29,830 nucleotides of DNA from CAYNYF01 sp964401385 (GTDB lineage: Bacteria; Planctomycetota; Phycisphaerae; SM23-33): positions 1-29,830 of the forward strand of contig CAYNYF010000051.1 in the NCBI GenBank assembly GCA_964401385.1. Direction: 5' to 3'. Positions 9,739 through 18,809 of the stretch are shown here, piece after piece. Below the pieces are notes generated by a model, which had not been told where the DNA came from, made no database searches, and saw nothing but the letters and a program-made list of their open reading frames with translations. Each line of letters begins with the position of its first letter. Within the stretch, counting starts at the first letter, position 1. The position numbers were made by a program, and so were the translations under genes.

Positions 9739-12066
9739 ATGAGCAGGAATCCAAATCGTATTCTCGTCGGTCTGATTGCGGCCGCGTTCGCCGCCGGCCT
9801 GACGCCGCTCGGCCGGGACGCAACCGGAGTTGAATGGCCGGGGCGGCCGGCCCGGGCCGCCGCGGAGACGGAACCCGCGGCGAAGCAGGCGCCCAGTGTG
9901 CTCACGGAGCTGCGGGCGCGGGGCTATGCAGTCTTGCCCGCGCCCCGCCGGGTGAAGCTTCAGTCGGGATCGGTCCGGTTGGACGCGAGCTGGCGCCTGG
10001 AAAGGCCCGGACTGGGCGAGAAGGACATCGTCGTCCAGACGCTGGTGGACTGCCTGAAGCGCGAGCACGGACTTGCCCTGACCGGCGGCCGCGGAGCCAA
10101 GGTCCTTCGCCTGCGCATCTCCGACGGCGCGGTCAAGACGGGCCTCGCGGACGATCGGAATTCGCAGGCCTATCGCCTCGTCATCGCGCCGGACCGCGTC
10201 GAGGTCGTGGGCAACGCTCCCGCCGGCCTGTTCTACGGGGTGCAGACGCTGCTGCAACTGCTGGAAGGAGACGGCGGGCATCCCCTGCTGCTGCCGACCG
10301 GCACGATCACCGATTGGCCGTCCTGCTCGCTGCGGTTCGTCCATTGGGACACCAAGCACCATCAGGACCGCGTCGAGACGCTCAAGCGATTCCTGGACTG
10401 GATGGCGCGGTTCAAGCTGAACATGGTGTCGTTCGAGCTGGAGGACAAGTTCGAGTACCCCTCGCACCCGATCATCGGCGCCCCCGGCGCGTTCACCACT
10501 GGGCAGATGCGGGAGCTTACCCGCTACGGGCTGCGGCGCCACATCCAGATCGTTCCCAACGTCCAGGCCCCCGCCCACATGTGCTACGTGCTCAAGCACA
10601 AGCAGTTCGCCCACCTCCGCTGCGACGGCAGCAACTACCAGATCTGCATGGACAACCCCGCGGCGCGGAAACTCATCTTCGACATGTATGACGATCTCTG
10701 CCGGGCCACGCCGGGCGTCAAGTACTTCCACGTCTCCACCGACGAGGTGTACTACGCGGGCATCTGCCAGAAGTATCGAAAGCCCTACAATCCCGTGAAC
10801 CGTTCCCTGACCTGGGTGGACTACGTCAAGGCCGCGCACGCTCACCTGGGAAAGAGGGGACGGCGGATCATCGTCTGGGCGGAGTTTCCCCTGCTCGCCG
10901 AGCACGTGAGCCTGCTGCCCCGTGACATCATCAACGGCATCTGCACCCCCGGGGCGAATCAGGAGTTCGTGCGGGCCATGGAAAAGCGCGGCATCCGGCA
11001 GTTGGCCTATGCCGCCATGCAGGGGGCGGAGAAGCTGTTCCCGAATCACTTCACATACACCGATCGCGGCGGGCGGCGCCGGGCGGGCCGGCTGCCCAAC
11101 GCGTTCGAGACCGCACGTCGCCTGGCTTTGCGCCCCGCGACGATCGGCACCTTCGCGGCCGCGTGGGACGACGCCGGCCTGCACAACGAGACCTTCTGGC
11201 TGGGCTGGGCGGCGACGGCCCAGTGCGGCTGGACGCCGGGCGCGGTCAGCGTCGACCAGACCGCCGCGGACTTCATGGACGTCTACTACGGCCGAAACGT
11301 CGTCGACATGGTGGAGGTGTACCGCGACCTTCAGGCGGGGGCGCGGTTCTGGGAGTCGGCGTGGGAGCGGCTGCCGTCGAAGGTCCGCGGCCCGGCGTAC
11401 GGCTACTCCAAGGCCAAGCGCCCGGTCAATCGGACCGACATGGCCCTGCTGCCGCCGGCGCTGCCGAAACTGCCGGACCTCGCCGTCCAGCCGGTGTATC
11501 GCAGCCGCTACGCGAAGCTGCTGGCGGGGGTGCCGGAGCAACTGCAACAGAGCGACCGGCTGCTCGCTCGGCTCCACGCCAACCTCAGCCGGGCCCGGCG
11601 GAACCGCCACAACCTGGAGGTCCTGCTTTCGCTGGCCTACTTCCAGCGGAGCTGCTTTGAGATGCTGGCCGGAATCGGCCCGGCGGAGGACCTGCTGGCC
11701 CAGGCGGCCGAGGCACAGAAGGACGACAAGCCCGCCCGCGCCGTCTCGCTGCTGGCACGGGCCCACCGCCGGGTCGGACGGGCCCTGGACGACGTGTACC
11801 GCAGCTACCGGGACTTGGTGAAGGTGTGGGAGAAGAGCCGCTATCCCCGCAACGCTCCCGTCGCCGGCCGGAAGTTCCTCCACGTCATGGACGACGTCAA
11901 GGACCACTTCGCCGATCGTCGGGCCGATCTGAGCTATCACGTCGCCCCGGTCGAAAGCATCGGCCTGAACGAGTGGCGCCGCCGCCTGGGGAAGCTGATC
12001 CGCTCGTACGCCCGCGAGCACCGCCTCCAGGAGCCGGACTTGGGCGAGGCCGGCAAAGCCGGCTGA
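9739..12066 (+). CDS. Exported GH20-like beta-N-acetylhexosaminidase
   Basis: This 775-residue enzyme should remove terminal beta-linked GlcNAc/GalNAc by substrate-assisted catalysis. Residues 1-42 form an export signal with a hydrophobic core (ILVGLIAAAFAAGL) and an Ala-rich cleavage region. Residues about 55-190 are the GH20b-type alpha/beta domain, with the conserved QAYRLVIAPDRVEVVGNAPAG run and GVQTLLQLL. The TIM barrel begins at WPSCSLRFVHWD, and the adjacent catalytic Asp-Glu pair is D335-E336 in FHVSTDEVYYAG. The last ~200 residues are helical and rich in charged residues, an extension beyond the catalytic core. No Shine-Dalgarno site precedes the ATG. A perfect GCCGGC-AAA-GCCGGC hairpin (12049-12063) sits against the stop codon. 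It heads a run of four same-strand genes for exported glycan-active or unknown proteins. Confidence 0.85.
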   Translation: MSRNPNRILVGLIAAAFAAGLTPLGRDATGVEWPGRPARAAAETEPAAKQAPSVLTELRARGYAVLPAPRRVKLQSGSVRLDASWRLERPGLGEKDIVVQTLVDCLKREHGLALTGGRGAKVLRLRISDGAVKTGLADDRNSQAYRLVIAPDRVEVVGNAPAGLFYGVQTLLQLLEGDGGHPLLLPTGTITDWPSCSLRFVHWDTKHHQDRVETLKRFLDWMARFKLNMVSFELEDKFEYPSHPIIGAPGAFTTGQMRELTRYGLRRHIQIVPNVQAPAHMCYVLKHKQFAHLRCDGSNYQICMDNPAARKLIFDMYDDLCRATPGVKYFHVSTDEVYYAGICQKYRKPYNPVNRSLTWVDYVKAAHAHLGKRGRRIIVWAEFPLLAEHVSLLPRDIINGICTPGANQEFVRAMEKRGIRQLAYAAMQGAEKLFPNHFTYTDRGGRRRAGRLPNAFETARRLALRPATIGTFAAAWDDAGLHNETFWLGWAATAQCGWTPGAVSVDQTAADFMDVYYGRNVVDMVEVYRDLQAGARFWESAWERLPSKVRGPAYGYSKAKRPVNRTDMALLPPALPKLPDLAVQPVYRSRYAKLLAGVPEQLQQSDRLLARLHANLSRARRNRHNLEVLLSLAYFQRSCFEMLAGIGPAEDLLAQAAEAQKDDKPARAVSLLARAHRRVGRALDDVYRSYRDLVKVWEKSRYPRNAPVAGRKFLHVMDDVKDHFADRRADLSYHVAPVESIGLNEWRRRLGKLIRSYAREHRLQEPDLGEAGKAG

Positions 12067-12229
12067 ATGGAGCCGATGCAAGCGCGGCGGCCGAAGCTCT
12101 CGCGGGCGGGGCGTGAATGGTCCAGATTGGCCAGTGTCGACCGGAGGCCGTGCCGCCTCGGCTCCGGCGGCTCGCGAGGATGGCCGCGGCCCGATTGCGA
12201 GCCTCTTGTGCGAAAGGAGCTTTTCGAAA

Positions 12230-13879
12230 ATGCTTCTCAAGGGCAAGCTGACAGTAGCGGCAGTGGCGATTGTGGCGGTGAGCTTACTAGCGGCCGCGGC
12301 GGCGGCAGGGGAGGCGACGACCGCCCCCGAATATGACGCCAAGTTCATCAGGATGGAGGTCCCCAAGAAGCTCAAGACGGACGAGGTGTTCAAGGTCGTG
12401 ATCGTGATGAGGAACACCGGCACCCGGAGTTGGGGCCCGGCCAACGACGCTCATGGCCTGCTGCGGTCGCAGGACCCGACCAAGAACACCACCTGGGGAA
12501 CGAACTTCATCATCCAGCGGCAAGGAACCAACTGCAAGGTGGGGCAGGAGTTCCCGTACACTTCGTACCTCAGGGCCCCCCATACGCCCGGAGAATACAG
12601 CTTCCAGTGGAGGCTGACCAAACGCAAGGGCGGCACCTTCTTCGGCGAAGCAACCGCCCGGGAAATCATCCAGGTCGAAAAGAGGCCCGAGGAGCCCGCC
12701 CCTGCGCCCCTTCCGCCGCCGGGGCCCGGGTCGAAGCCGGTACTGGGCTACGACGACTTTGAGTATGTGGGCTCTTTCAGGGTTCCCGGTCGGGTCGGGG
12801 GCGGACGGGCCGGCTACTCCGAAAGCGGCCTGGCGCTGCGGGAGATGACCGACGGCACCAAGCGGCTCTTCATGAACTTCACGCACCCGGGGCAGGCGCT
12901 GTTTGAGGTCGAGATTCCGGCCCTGGTGAAGCTGGAGAAGGGCAACCAGGCGGAGCTGAAGGTCGCACCGTTGAAGAAGACGTGGGGCGCCATTCAGCTC
13001 AAGGGCAGGGCCGGAAAGAAGGAAATCACGATCCGGCCAAACGGGGACTTCTGGTGGGACCAGAGCAGCAACAGTCTGTACTGGACGTACTACTATTACT
13101 ACTGGGCGTCGGGCGAGCTGTTGCCGACGCTGGGGGTCTCGAAGCTGGCCGATGACGGCACGATGACCCACTCCGGCCCGTGGAAGGTGCCGACCGGGCA
13201 CTTCAAGGCGTACTGGCGCGGCGTGACCAGACTGTCCAAGGGATTCGCGGCCAAGTACACCGGGGGCAGGAGGCTGGCTTTGGGATTCGGCGGCGTCTAC
13301 TGCTGCTGCGGCTCGGCCAGCCGGGGCCCGGCGCTGTGCGCCATCGCCGAGCCCGATCCGGGCGAGGACACGGTGGACATGGTCGAGCTTCTCGCCTACG
13401 CCCGCGGCGCCAAGGCACCCAGGGACGGCCATTACTTCTCCAACGTGGGCTACTGGAGCGATCAGCCGGAGGGCCTCACGAAAGGCTACTGGGCGCCCAC
13501 CGACGCGGTGCCCACGGCCGTGTTCGTCGACCTGCCGACCAAGCATGCCTACATCGCCTTCGCCCACCTCGGCACCGGCAGGATGGGGTACGACTACGGG
13601 GGAGTGAGCCGCGGCGGCTCAGTATCGTGCTGGTATTTTTACGATCCGAGGAACCTGGGCGAAGCGGCCAAGGGAACCAGGAAGATCGGCCAGGTCCTGC
13701 CGCGGTCGAGAACCAACGTCTCCGGCCCCGGCGGCAGGGGCATAGTCGTCGGCTCCTGTTTCGACGAGGCGGACAGGCTGCTCTATCTGTACTGCCGCGG
13801 AGCGCTGCCGGGCGGGATGGAGTCTCAGCCCTGCGTCCACGTCTACCGGGTTAAAGATACTGGTGAAGTGGACAGGTGA
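12230..13879 (+). CDS. Secreted protein with NBR1-type Ig domain and an unknown C-terminal domain
   Basis: This is a 549-residue exported protein. The ATG at 12230 follows AAAGGAG with a 10-nt spacer and opens a signal peptide (residues 1-26). Residues about 37-150 form an Ig-like domain of the NBR1 'next to BRCA1' type, with RNTGTRSWG and APHTPGEYSFQWRL as hallmark strands; bacterial copies usually act as linkers or binding modules on surface proteins. A Pro-rich hinge (151-169) leads to about 380 residues with no family I recognise. This part is rich in Gly, Tyr and Trp, includes a run of five Tyr (codons near 13088-13102) and the cluster YCCCGSAS (around residue 357), and has strand-rich texture suggesting a beta-propeller or sandwich. 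Position between GH20 and GH123-like genes suggests a glycan-binding or degrading role, which is inference. Confidence 0.65.
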   Translation: MLLKGKLTVAAVAIVAVSLLAAAAAAGEATTAPEYDAKFIRMEVPKKLKTDEVFKVVIVMRNTGTRSWGPANDAHGLLRSQDPTKNTTWGTNFIIQRQGTNCKVGQEFPYTSYLRAPHTPGEYSFQWRLTKRKGGTFFGEATAREIIQVEKRPEEPAPAPLPPPGPGSKPVLGYDDFEYVGSFRVPGRVGGGRAGYSESGLALREMTDGTKRLFMNFTHPGQALFEVEIPALVKLEKGNQAELKVAPLKKTWGAIQLKGRAGKKEITIRPNGDFWWDQSSNSLYWTYYYYYWASGELLPTLGVSKLADDGTMTHSGPWKVPTGHFKAYWRGVTRLSKGFAAKYTGGRRLALGFGGVYCCCGSASRGPALCAIAEPDPGEDTVDMVELLAYARGAKAPRDGHYFSNVGYWSDQPEGLTKGYWAPTDAVPTAVFVDLPTKHAYIAFAHLGTGRMGYDYGGVSRGGSVSCWYFYDPRNLGEAAKGTRKIGQVLPRSRTNVSGPGGRGIVVGSCFDEADRLLYLYCRGALPGGMESQPCVHVYRVKDTGEVDR

Positions 13880-13979
13880 TCCGAAAACGGAGGCTGGTCC
13901 ACGGTCGCGGGAATCCTGTAAGCGACGCGGCCGGCGGCGGACTGTCTGTACTTGATTGACTCCAGAGGAGAGGCATGCA

Positions 13980-16643
13980 ATGCACGGACTTGTGAAGTGC
14001 GTCCGCGTGGCGTTGGTTGGCTTGATCGGCGGCGTCGCGGTCGGGGCGGGGCCTATACTCGGCGCGCCGCCGCCGGCCGCGGCGGCCCGGGACGGGCTGG
14101 TGCTGAGCAACGCCAGCAACTGGCGGTGGTGTGCAGCCAACCGCAAGCCGGTCGCGCGGGCAGGGGGGAAGATACAGACGCTCGGGCTGTACGCCTATGG
14201 CGGAGTCTGGGTGCCGGTTCAGGGAGCCAGGAACCTCACGCCGACGATCGACTCACCCGCGCCACCGGCCGACTGGGCGGCGCCGGACTTCGACGACCGC
14301 GCCTGGAGGCGGTCGCCTGGGCCCTTCTTCCCCGCCCATCGGGGGCACGCCTACTGCAAGGAAGTAAACGACGCCGGCTATACGTATTTCGAGGGCACAT
14401 ATCCCAGCCTGGCGGTGGTCTGCCTGCGCGGAAAGTTCATGGTGACCGACCCCGCCACAGCCGGCGACCTGAAGCTCTCGCTGGCCTATCGCGGCGGCGT
14501 GGTGGTCTACCTCAACGGCCGGGAGATCGCCCGCGCAAACATCCCCGAAACGCAGCGAGCCCGGGGCATCGAGGCCCTGGCCGAAGACTACCCGCGGGCG
14601 GTATTCGTCAAGGAAGACGGCAAGGTCATCAGTTGGGGCTTCGGCGATCCCAGGAACTGCCACGGGCAGCTCCAGCAGCGAATCCGCCGGCTCGGCGACG
14701 TGGCCGTGCCGGCCCGGCTCCTCCGCCAGGGCGTGAACGTCCTGGCCGTCGAGGCCCACCGCGCGCCGTACGACGAGGCGATACAGGGCACCAGCGCGAG
14801 CGGGCGGGGCAAGGGCTACCTCATCAACTGGGTTACGGTGGGCGTGACGAATGTGGAGCTGACGGGGGCCGGCCCGGGCGTGACGGCCAACGTCGCCCGC
14901 CCGCCGGGTCTGCGTGTCTGGAACCAGGACCCGGAGCGGCGCGTGCAGGCGGCGGCCTACGGCGACCCGTGCGAGCCGCTTCGACCGATCCGGCTGGTGG
15001 GGGCACGCAACGGGGCCTTCAGCGGGCAGGTCGTCGTCAGTTCGAGGGGCGCGCTGCGCGGCCTGAAGGCCGCGGCGAGCGAGTTGACCGGGCCGGGCAC
15101 GATCCCGGCGGCGGCAGTTCAGGTCCGCTACGCCCTGCCGGACAAGGACACGCGCCTGCTGTTTGAGGTGCTGTCCCCGTCCGCCCCGGCGGAGGTCGCG
15201 CCCGGCAATGGCGGCGCCGTGATGGGCGTCTGGGTCACCGTCAAGGTGCCCGCCGATGCCAGGCCGGGCGACTACAAGGGCGCCCTGACTGTCTCCGTCG
15301 AGGGTGAACGGCCGGTCGAGGTGCCCGTGGAGCTTCGCGTTTCCGCATGGACAATGCCGGATTCCAAGGACTTCGTCAGCCACGTCGGGCTGACCCAGTC
15401 CCCCGAATCCGTGGCCATGCGCTACGACGTGCCGCTATGGTCGGCCGAGCACTGGAAGCTGCTGAGGCAATCCTTCGAGCTGCTGGGCCAGGCCGGCTCC
15501 GACGACGTCTTCATCACGGCCCTCCGCCGCACGCACTTTGGCAACATGCATTCCATGGTCCGCTGGGTCCGCCAGTCCGACGGCTCGCTGAAGCCCGACC
15601 TGAGCATCGCTCGGAAGTATCTGGACCTGGCCGCCAGCCACCTGGGCAAGGTGCCGGTGGTCTGCCTCTACTGCTGGGAGCCGTTCACCGGCAGCCACTA
15701 CGGCAGGAAGAAGTCCACCGGCAACACCGGCATGCTCTTCACGATCGTCGATCCGGCCACGGGCAAGCTGGAAGAGGCCGTGGGCCCAAAGTGGGGCACG
15801 CCGGAGGTCCGCGAGTTCTGGAAGCCCGTGTTCGAGGGGCTTCGCGGGATCCTGAAAGAGCGCGGCCTGGAAGGTTCGGTGATGGTCGGCGTGGCGGGCG
15901 ATTCCCGCCCCAACAAGGACGCCGTCGAGGACCTGAAGGCCGTGGCGCCCGAGGCCAAATGGGTCGTCCAGTCGCACATGCGGGCGAACAACTTCTTCGG
16001 CCAGCCGGTGGGCTATCTGGCCGACGTGTGGAACTCGCCGGTAGCGCCGGACCCGGACGTGAAGCGGCTGTACGGGTGGAAGAGCCCGGTCCTGCGGACG
16101 ACCTTCCCCCGGGCCGGCAGCAGCACGGTGAATCCGCTGCGGACCTTCTCGCCGCTGGTTCAGTACCGCGTCGCCCTGGAGGGCATGAGCGCCGCCGGCC
16201 TGCGCGGGTTCGGGCGCATGGGCGCCGACTTCTGGGAAGTGCTCGACCCGAAGGCCCCGTACCGCAACGGCTACAGCCGCAGCCTGAATATCCTCGGGCG
16301 GTTCCGCGAGAGCAATTGGGGCCAGCTCTACCTGGGCAACTCGACGCCGTACGTTCTCGCCCCCGGACCGGCGGGCCCGCTGCCCACCGTCCGCTTCGAG
16401 ATGATCCGACAGGGCGCGCAGGACCTGGAGGCCCGCGTCTACCTTGAGAAGGCCCTGCTGGACGACGCCCTCCGCGCCCGGCTGGGCGAGGACCTCGCCC
16501 GGCGCTGCCGGCAACTGCTCGATGACCGCCTCCGGGCCGTGCTGATCGGCCGGACGAGCTGGCTGCTGTTCTCCGGCGGCCAGGAGCGCCTGGAACGGCT
16601 CTACGCCCTGGCGGGCGAGGCGGCGGCCAAGCTCGCGAAGTAG
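13980..16643 (+). CDS. Exported GH123/DUF4091-like protein with N-terminal jelly-roll module
   Basis: This is an 887-residue exported protein. The ATG at 13980 follows AGAGGAG by 9 nt; the ATG at 13975 is out of frame and soon stops. The signal region is residues 1-36. A galactose-binding-type jelly-roll spans about 40-280, with DFDDRAW and VVVYLNGREIARANI as hallmarks. A beta-sandwich (about 340-455) with DARPGDYKGALTV is the usual N-terminal partner of GH123-type barrels, and the barrel follows to the end, finishing with the RFEMIRQGAQDLEA helix typical of DUF4091. GH123 enzymes cleave beta-GalNAc with an adjacent Asp-Glu pair. The matching site here reads VAGDSRP (D641-S642), so the Glu is missing and activity on GalNAc is doubtful. 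It is followed 97 nt later by a second, different GH123-like gene. Confidence 0.75.
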   Translation: MHGLVKCVRVALVGLIGGVAVGAGPILGAPPPAAAARDGLVLSNASNWRWCAANRKPVARAGGKIQTLGLYAYGGVWVPVQGARNLTPTIDSPAPPADWAAPDFDDRAWRRSPGPFFPAHRGHAYCKEVNDAGYTYFEGTYPSLAVVCLRGKFMVTDPATAGDLKLSLAYRGGVVVYLNGREIARANIPETQRARGIEALAEDYPRAVFVKEDGKVISWGFGDPRNCHGQLQQRIRRLGDVAVPARLLRQGVNVLAVEAHRAPYDEAIQGTSASGRGKGYLINWVTVGVTNVELTGAGPGVTANVARPPGLRVWNQDPERRVQAAAYGDPCEPLRPIRLVGARNGAFSGQVVVSSRGALRGLKAAASELTGPGTIPAAAVQVRYALPDKDTRLLFEVLSPSAPAEVAPGNGGAVMGVWVTVKVPADARPGDYKGALTVSVEGERPVEVPVELRVSAWTMPDSKDFVSHVGLTQSPESVAMRYDVPLWSAEHWKLLRQSFELLGQAGSDDVFITALRRTHFGNMHSMVRWVRQSDGSLKPDLSIARKYLDLAASHLGKVPVVCLYCWEPFTGSHYGRKKSTGNTGMLFTIVDPATGKLEEAVGPKWGTPEVREFWKPVFEGLRGILKERGLEGSVMVGVAGDSRPNKDAVEDLKAVAPEAKWVVQSHMRANNFFGQPVGYLADVWNSPVAPDPDVKRLYGWKSPVLRTTFPRAGSSTVNPLRTFSPLVQYRVALEGMSAAGLRGFGRMGADFWEVLDPKAPYRNGYSRSLNILGRFRESNWGQLYLGNSTPYVLAPGPAGPLPTVRFEMIRQGAQDLEARVYLEKALLDDALRARLGEDLARRCRQLLDDRLRAVLIGRTSWLLFSGGQERLERLYALAGEAAAKLAK

Positions 16644-16666
16644 CCGGCGAGGCCCTGCTGGCTGAG

Positions 16667-16685
16667 CCGGCCTTGCCGCGGCCGG
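16667..16685 (+). terminator. Hairpin between the two GH123-like genes
   Basis: CCGGCC (16667-16672) and GGCCGG (16680-16685) form a 6-bp stem with a 7-nt loop, followed by GGCTTTC with only three T residues. It could be a weak terminator or a processing/stability hairpin separating the two genes. Confidence 0.3.
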
Positions 16686-16740
16686 GGCTTTCGAAGATGA
16701 TGCGAGGACATCAGTCAATCCCGACCTGAAGGAGCCCGGA

Positions 16741-18651
16741 ATGAACGAACTCGCCATGGCCCTGGTCATCTGGGTGGCCAGCGACGCCAACAAGGTCAAT
16801 CCCATTTCCGGCAACGTCCTGGAGGAGCACTACTGGCAGGCGACCGGCCGGAGCCCGTACAACTTCGCCCCCAGCTACCAGGGCGAGCGATCCGGCAAGT
16901 TGCGCGGCAAGTCCGCCATCTGGGACGCCGCCAGGAGGCAGATCTCCCTTCGCGCCGCCGGCAACGAGTTCGTGTCCTTCCAGGTCATCGTCGAGAAGCC
17001 CGCGGACGCCGGCCTCAAGGGTATTTCCGTGAGCGTCAGCGACCTCGCCGGCCCCAACGGCAAAAAGCTCGGGGGCGGGAACGTCGAGGTGTTCGTCGAG
17101 CACTACATGAAACTCTTCACCAGGGCCAGGGACGCCTGGGACCTGTCGACTTATTACGGCGACCAATACTGGTTCCCCGACGGGCTGATCCCGACGACCG
17201 CCAAGGGCTGGGACAAGGTGGACCTGCCCGAGCCTCGCCTGAACGTGGAAGGCCAGAAGGTGCAGGGCTTCTGGATCGACGTGTACGTCCCTCACAAGAC
17301 CCCGGCCGGGCTGTACAAGGGCAAAGTGACGGTGTCGGCCCGGGGGGCCGCCGATACCGAGCTGGACCTTCAGTTGGAGGTGCTGCCCTGGGAGCTGCCC
17401 GACGAGACGAGCTTCGCGATGGAGCTGAACACCTACCACAGCGCCTTCGCCGCCAGGCCCAGCTTCCGCGCCGAGCTGGGCAGCCGGAGGCACTATGCCA
17501 TCGAGCAGGCCTTCTACAAGATGGCCCACGCCCACCGCTGCACGCTGAACGTCTTCCCCGGATGGGCGAGCACGCGGCAGAAGACCGTCGAGCAGACGGT
17601 GGAGAAGTTCATGGTCCCGCCGCTGACGGGCAAGGGCAAGGACATCCGCGTGGCGGACTGGTCGGCCTGGGACAAGCGCTACGAGAAGTACTTCACCGGC
17701 GAGGCCTTCAACGACTGCCCCCGCAAGGGCGTTCCCCTGACGCACTTTTACCTGCCCTTCAGCCTGGGCTGGCCCAGCCGGTTCAGCCAGTACTACGGGG
17801 ACCGCGCCACGTACGAGGCGGAGTGGACGGCCATCTTCAAGCAGTTCGACGAACACATCGCCCGGAAGGGCTGGAAGCGGACGCAGTTCCAGTTCTTCCT
17901 CAACGGCAAGAAGAAATTCGGCGAGCCGTGGAACACCGACGAGCCCAAGAGCAAGGACGAGTACGACGCCCTGCGCTACTACGGGGAGCTGATGATCAAG
18001 ACCATCGGGCGGCGAAACGAGCGCAAGAGCAACATCCGCTACCGGGTCGACATCGGCACGTACAGGACCACCAAGGATCAGCTCGACGGCATCGTGGACC
18101 TGCGGTGCGTCAACTACGAGGTCACGCCGCCGGCCTTCTGGTCCGACATGCCCAGCGGCATGAAGGACACGCGCCGCCGGCTGGCCGACGAGTGGTGGCA
18201 CTACGCCAAGGACGACGCCCGCATGCGCCACACCCGCATGGACTGGTCGCTGGTCAGCCCCATCCTCTACGGCTGGAGCGGCTGGGACCTGAAGACCCAG
18301 GGCTACTGCCTGTGGCAGTGCATGGACTGGAACCGGGAGGACCCCTTCAACAAACCCGGGGCCATCTGGAGCTACGTGGTCATGTGGTATCCCGGCGAGA
18401 AGTTTGGCATCGACGGACCCGTCGCGTCGATGCGGCTGAAGGGCTTCCGCCGCGGCCTTCAGGACTTGGAGCACCTGGCCATCCTGACGAAGCTCAGCGG
18501 CGGCCAGACCAGGGCCGCCGACGCCATCATGAACAAGTACTACAAGCTGGCCAACGCTCCGCGGTATTCGGTCAAGGTCGGCCCGGAGGACACCTACCGG
18601 ATGCGATACGAGGTTTTTGACGCGATCGGCTCAGCCCGAAAAAGCCGGTGA
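16741..18651 (+). CDS. GH123/DUF4091-like glycoside hydrolase
   Basis: This is a 636-residue protein with the GH123-type layout. A beta-sandwich occupies roughly residues 50-215, with AGNEFVSFQVIVEKP and VYVPHKTPAGLYKGKVTVSA. A TIM barrel follows, ending in MRLKGFRRGLQDLEHLAIL, the closing helix typical of DUF4091. An acidic pair D400-E401 sits in NTDEPKSKDEYD, which fits the adjacent Asp-Glu catalytic pair of GH123 (beta-N-acetylgalactosaminidase). The ATG at 16741 is backed by AAGGAG 6 nt upstream. There is no clear signal peptide: the short hydrophobic start (LAMALVIWVAS) runs straight into the first domain strand, so location is uncertain. It differs from the preceding gene in lacking the jelly-roll and keeping the acid pair, which suggests divided roles rather than simple duplication. 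Confidence 0.75.
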   Translation: MNELAMALVIWVASDANKVNPISGNVLEEHYWQATGRSPYNFAPSYQGERSGKLRGKSAIWDAARRQISLRAAGNEFVSFQVIVEKPADAGLKGISVSVSDLAGPNGKKLGGGNVEVFVEHYMKLFTRARDAWDLSTYYGDQYWFPDGLIPTTAKGWDKVDLPEPRLNVEGQKVQGFWIDVYVPHKTPAGLYKGKVTVSARGAADTELDLQLEVLPWELPDETSFAMELNTYHSAFAARPSFRAELGSRRHYAIEQAFYKMAHAHRCTLNVFPGWASTRQKTVEQTVEKFMVPPLTGKGKDIRVADWSAWDKRYEKYFTGEAFNDCPRKGVPLTHFYLPFSLGWPSRFSQYYGDRATYEAEWTAIFKQFDEHIARKGWKRTQFQFFLNGKKKFGEPWNTDEPKSKDEYDALRYYGELMIKTIGRRNERKSNIRYRVDIGTYRTTKDQLDGIVDLRCVNYEVTPPAFWSDMPSGMKDTRRRLADEWWHYAKDDARMRHTRMDWSLVSPILYGWSGWDLKTQGYCLWQCMDWNREDPFNKPGAIWSYVVMWYPGEKFGIDGPVASMRLKGFRRGLQDLEHLAILTKLSGGQTRAADAIMNKYYKLANAPRYSVKVGPEDTYRMRYEVFDAIGSARKSR

Positions 18652-18809
18652 ACGGCGCCTGCGGGCGGCGACGGGCAGGTGAATGAGGTAACCACTTCCT
18701 GGTCGCGGGCGGGCGATCTCGGCCTGACATCGGCGATCCATCCGCAGCTAGAAGATGACAGTTCGCTCCGGCTCGGTAACATGGGCGCATCTGTCGTTCT
18801 CGCCGCGGG

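Noticed and set aside
9424..12444. A 1006-codon minus-strand open frame opposite the GH20 gene
   Set aside because: It is the antisense shadow of a GC-rich gene. Composition is Arg/Ala/Pro/Gly/Val-rich with no domain, and the plus strand has clear GH20 motifs.
16711..18474. A 587-codon minus-strand open frame opposite the second GH123-like gene
   Set aside because: No domain, biased composition, and fully explained by the GH123-like gene on the plus strand.
18652..18809. Possible bidirectional terminator between the convergent genes
   Set aside because: Only a weak 5-bp stem with a 12-nt loop and no T-tract could be found.
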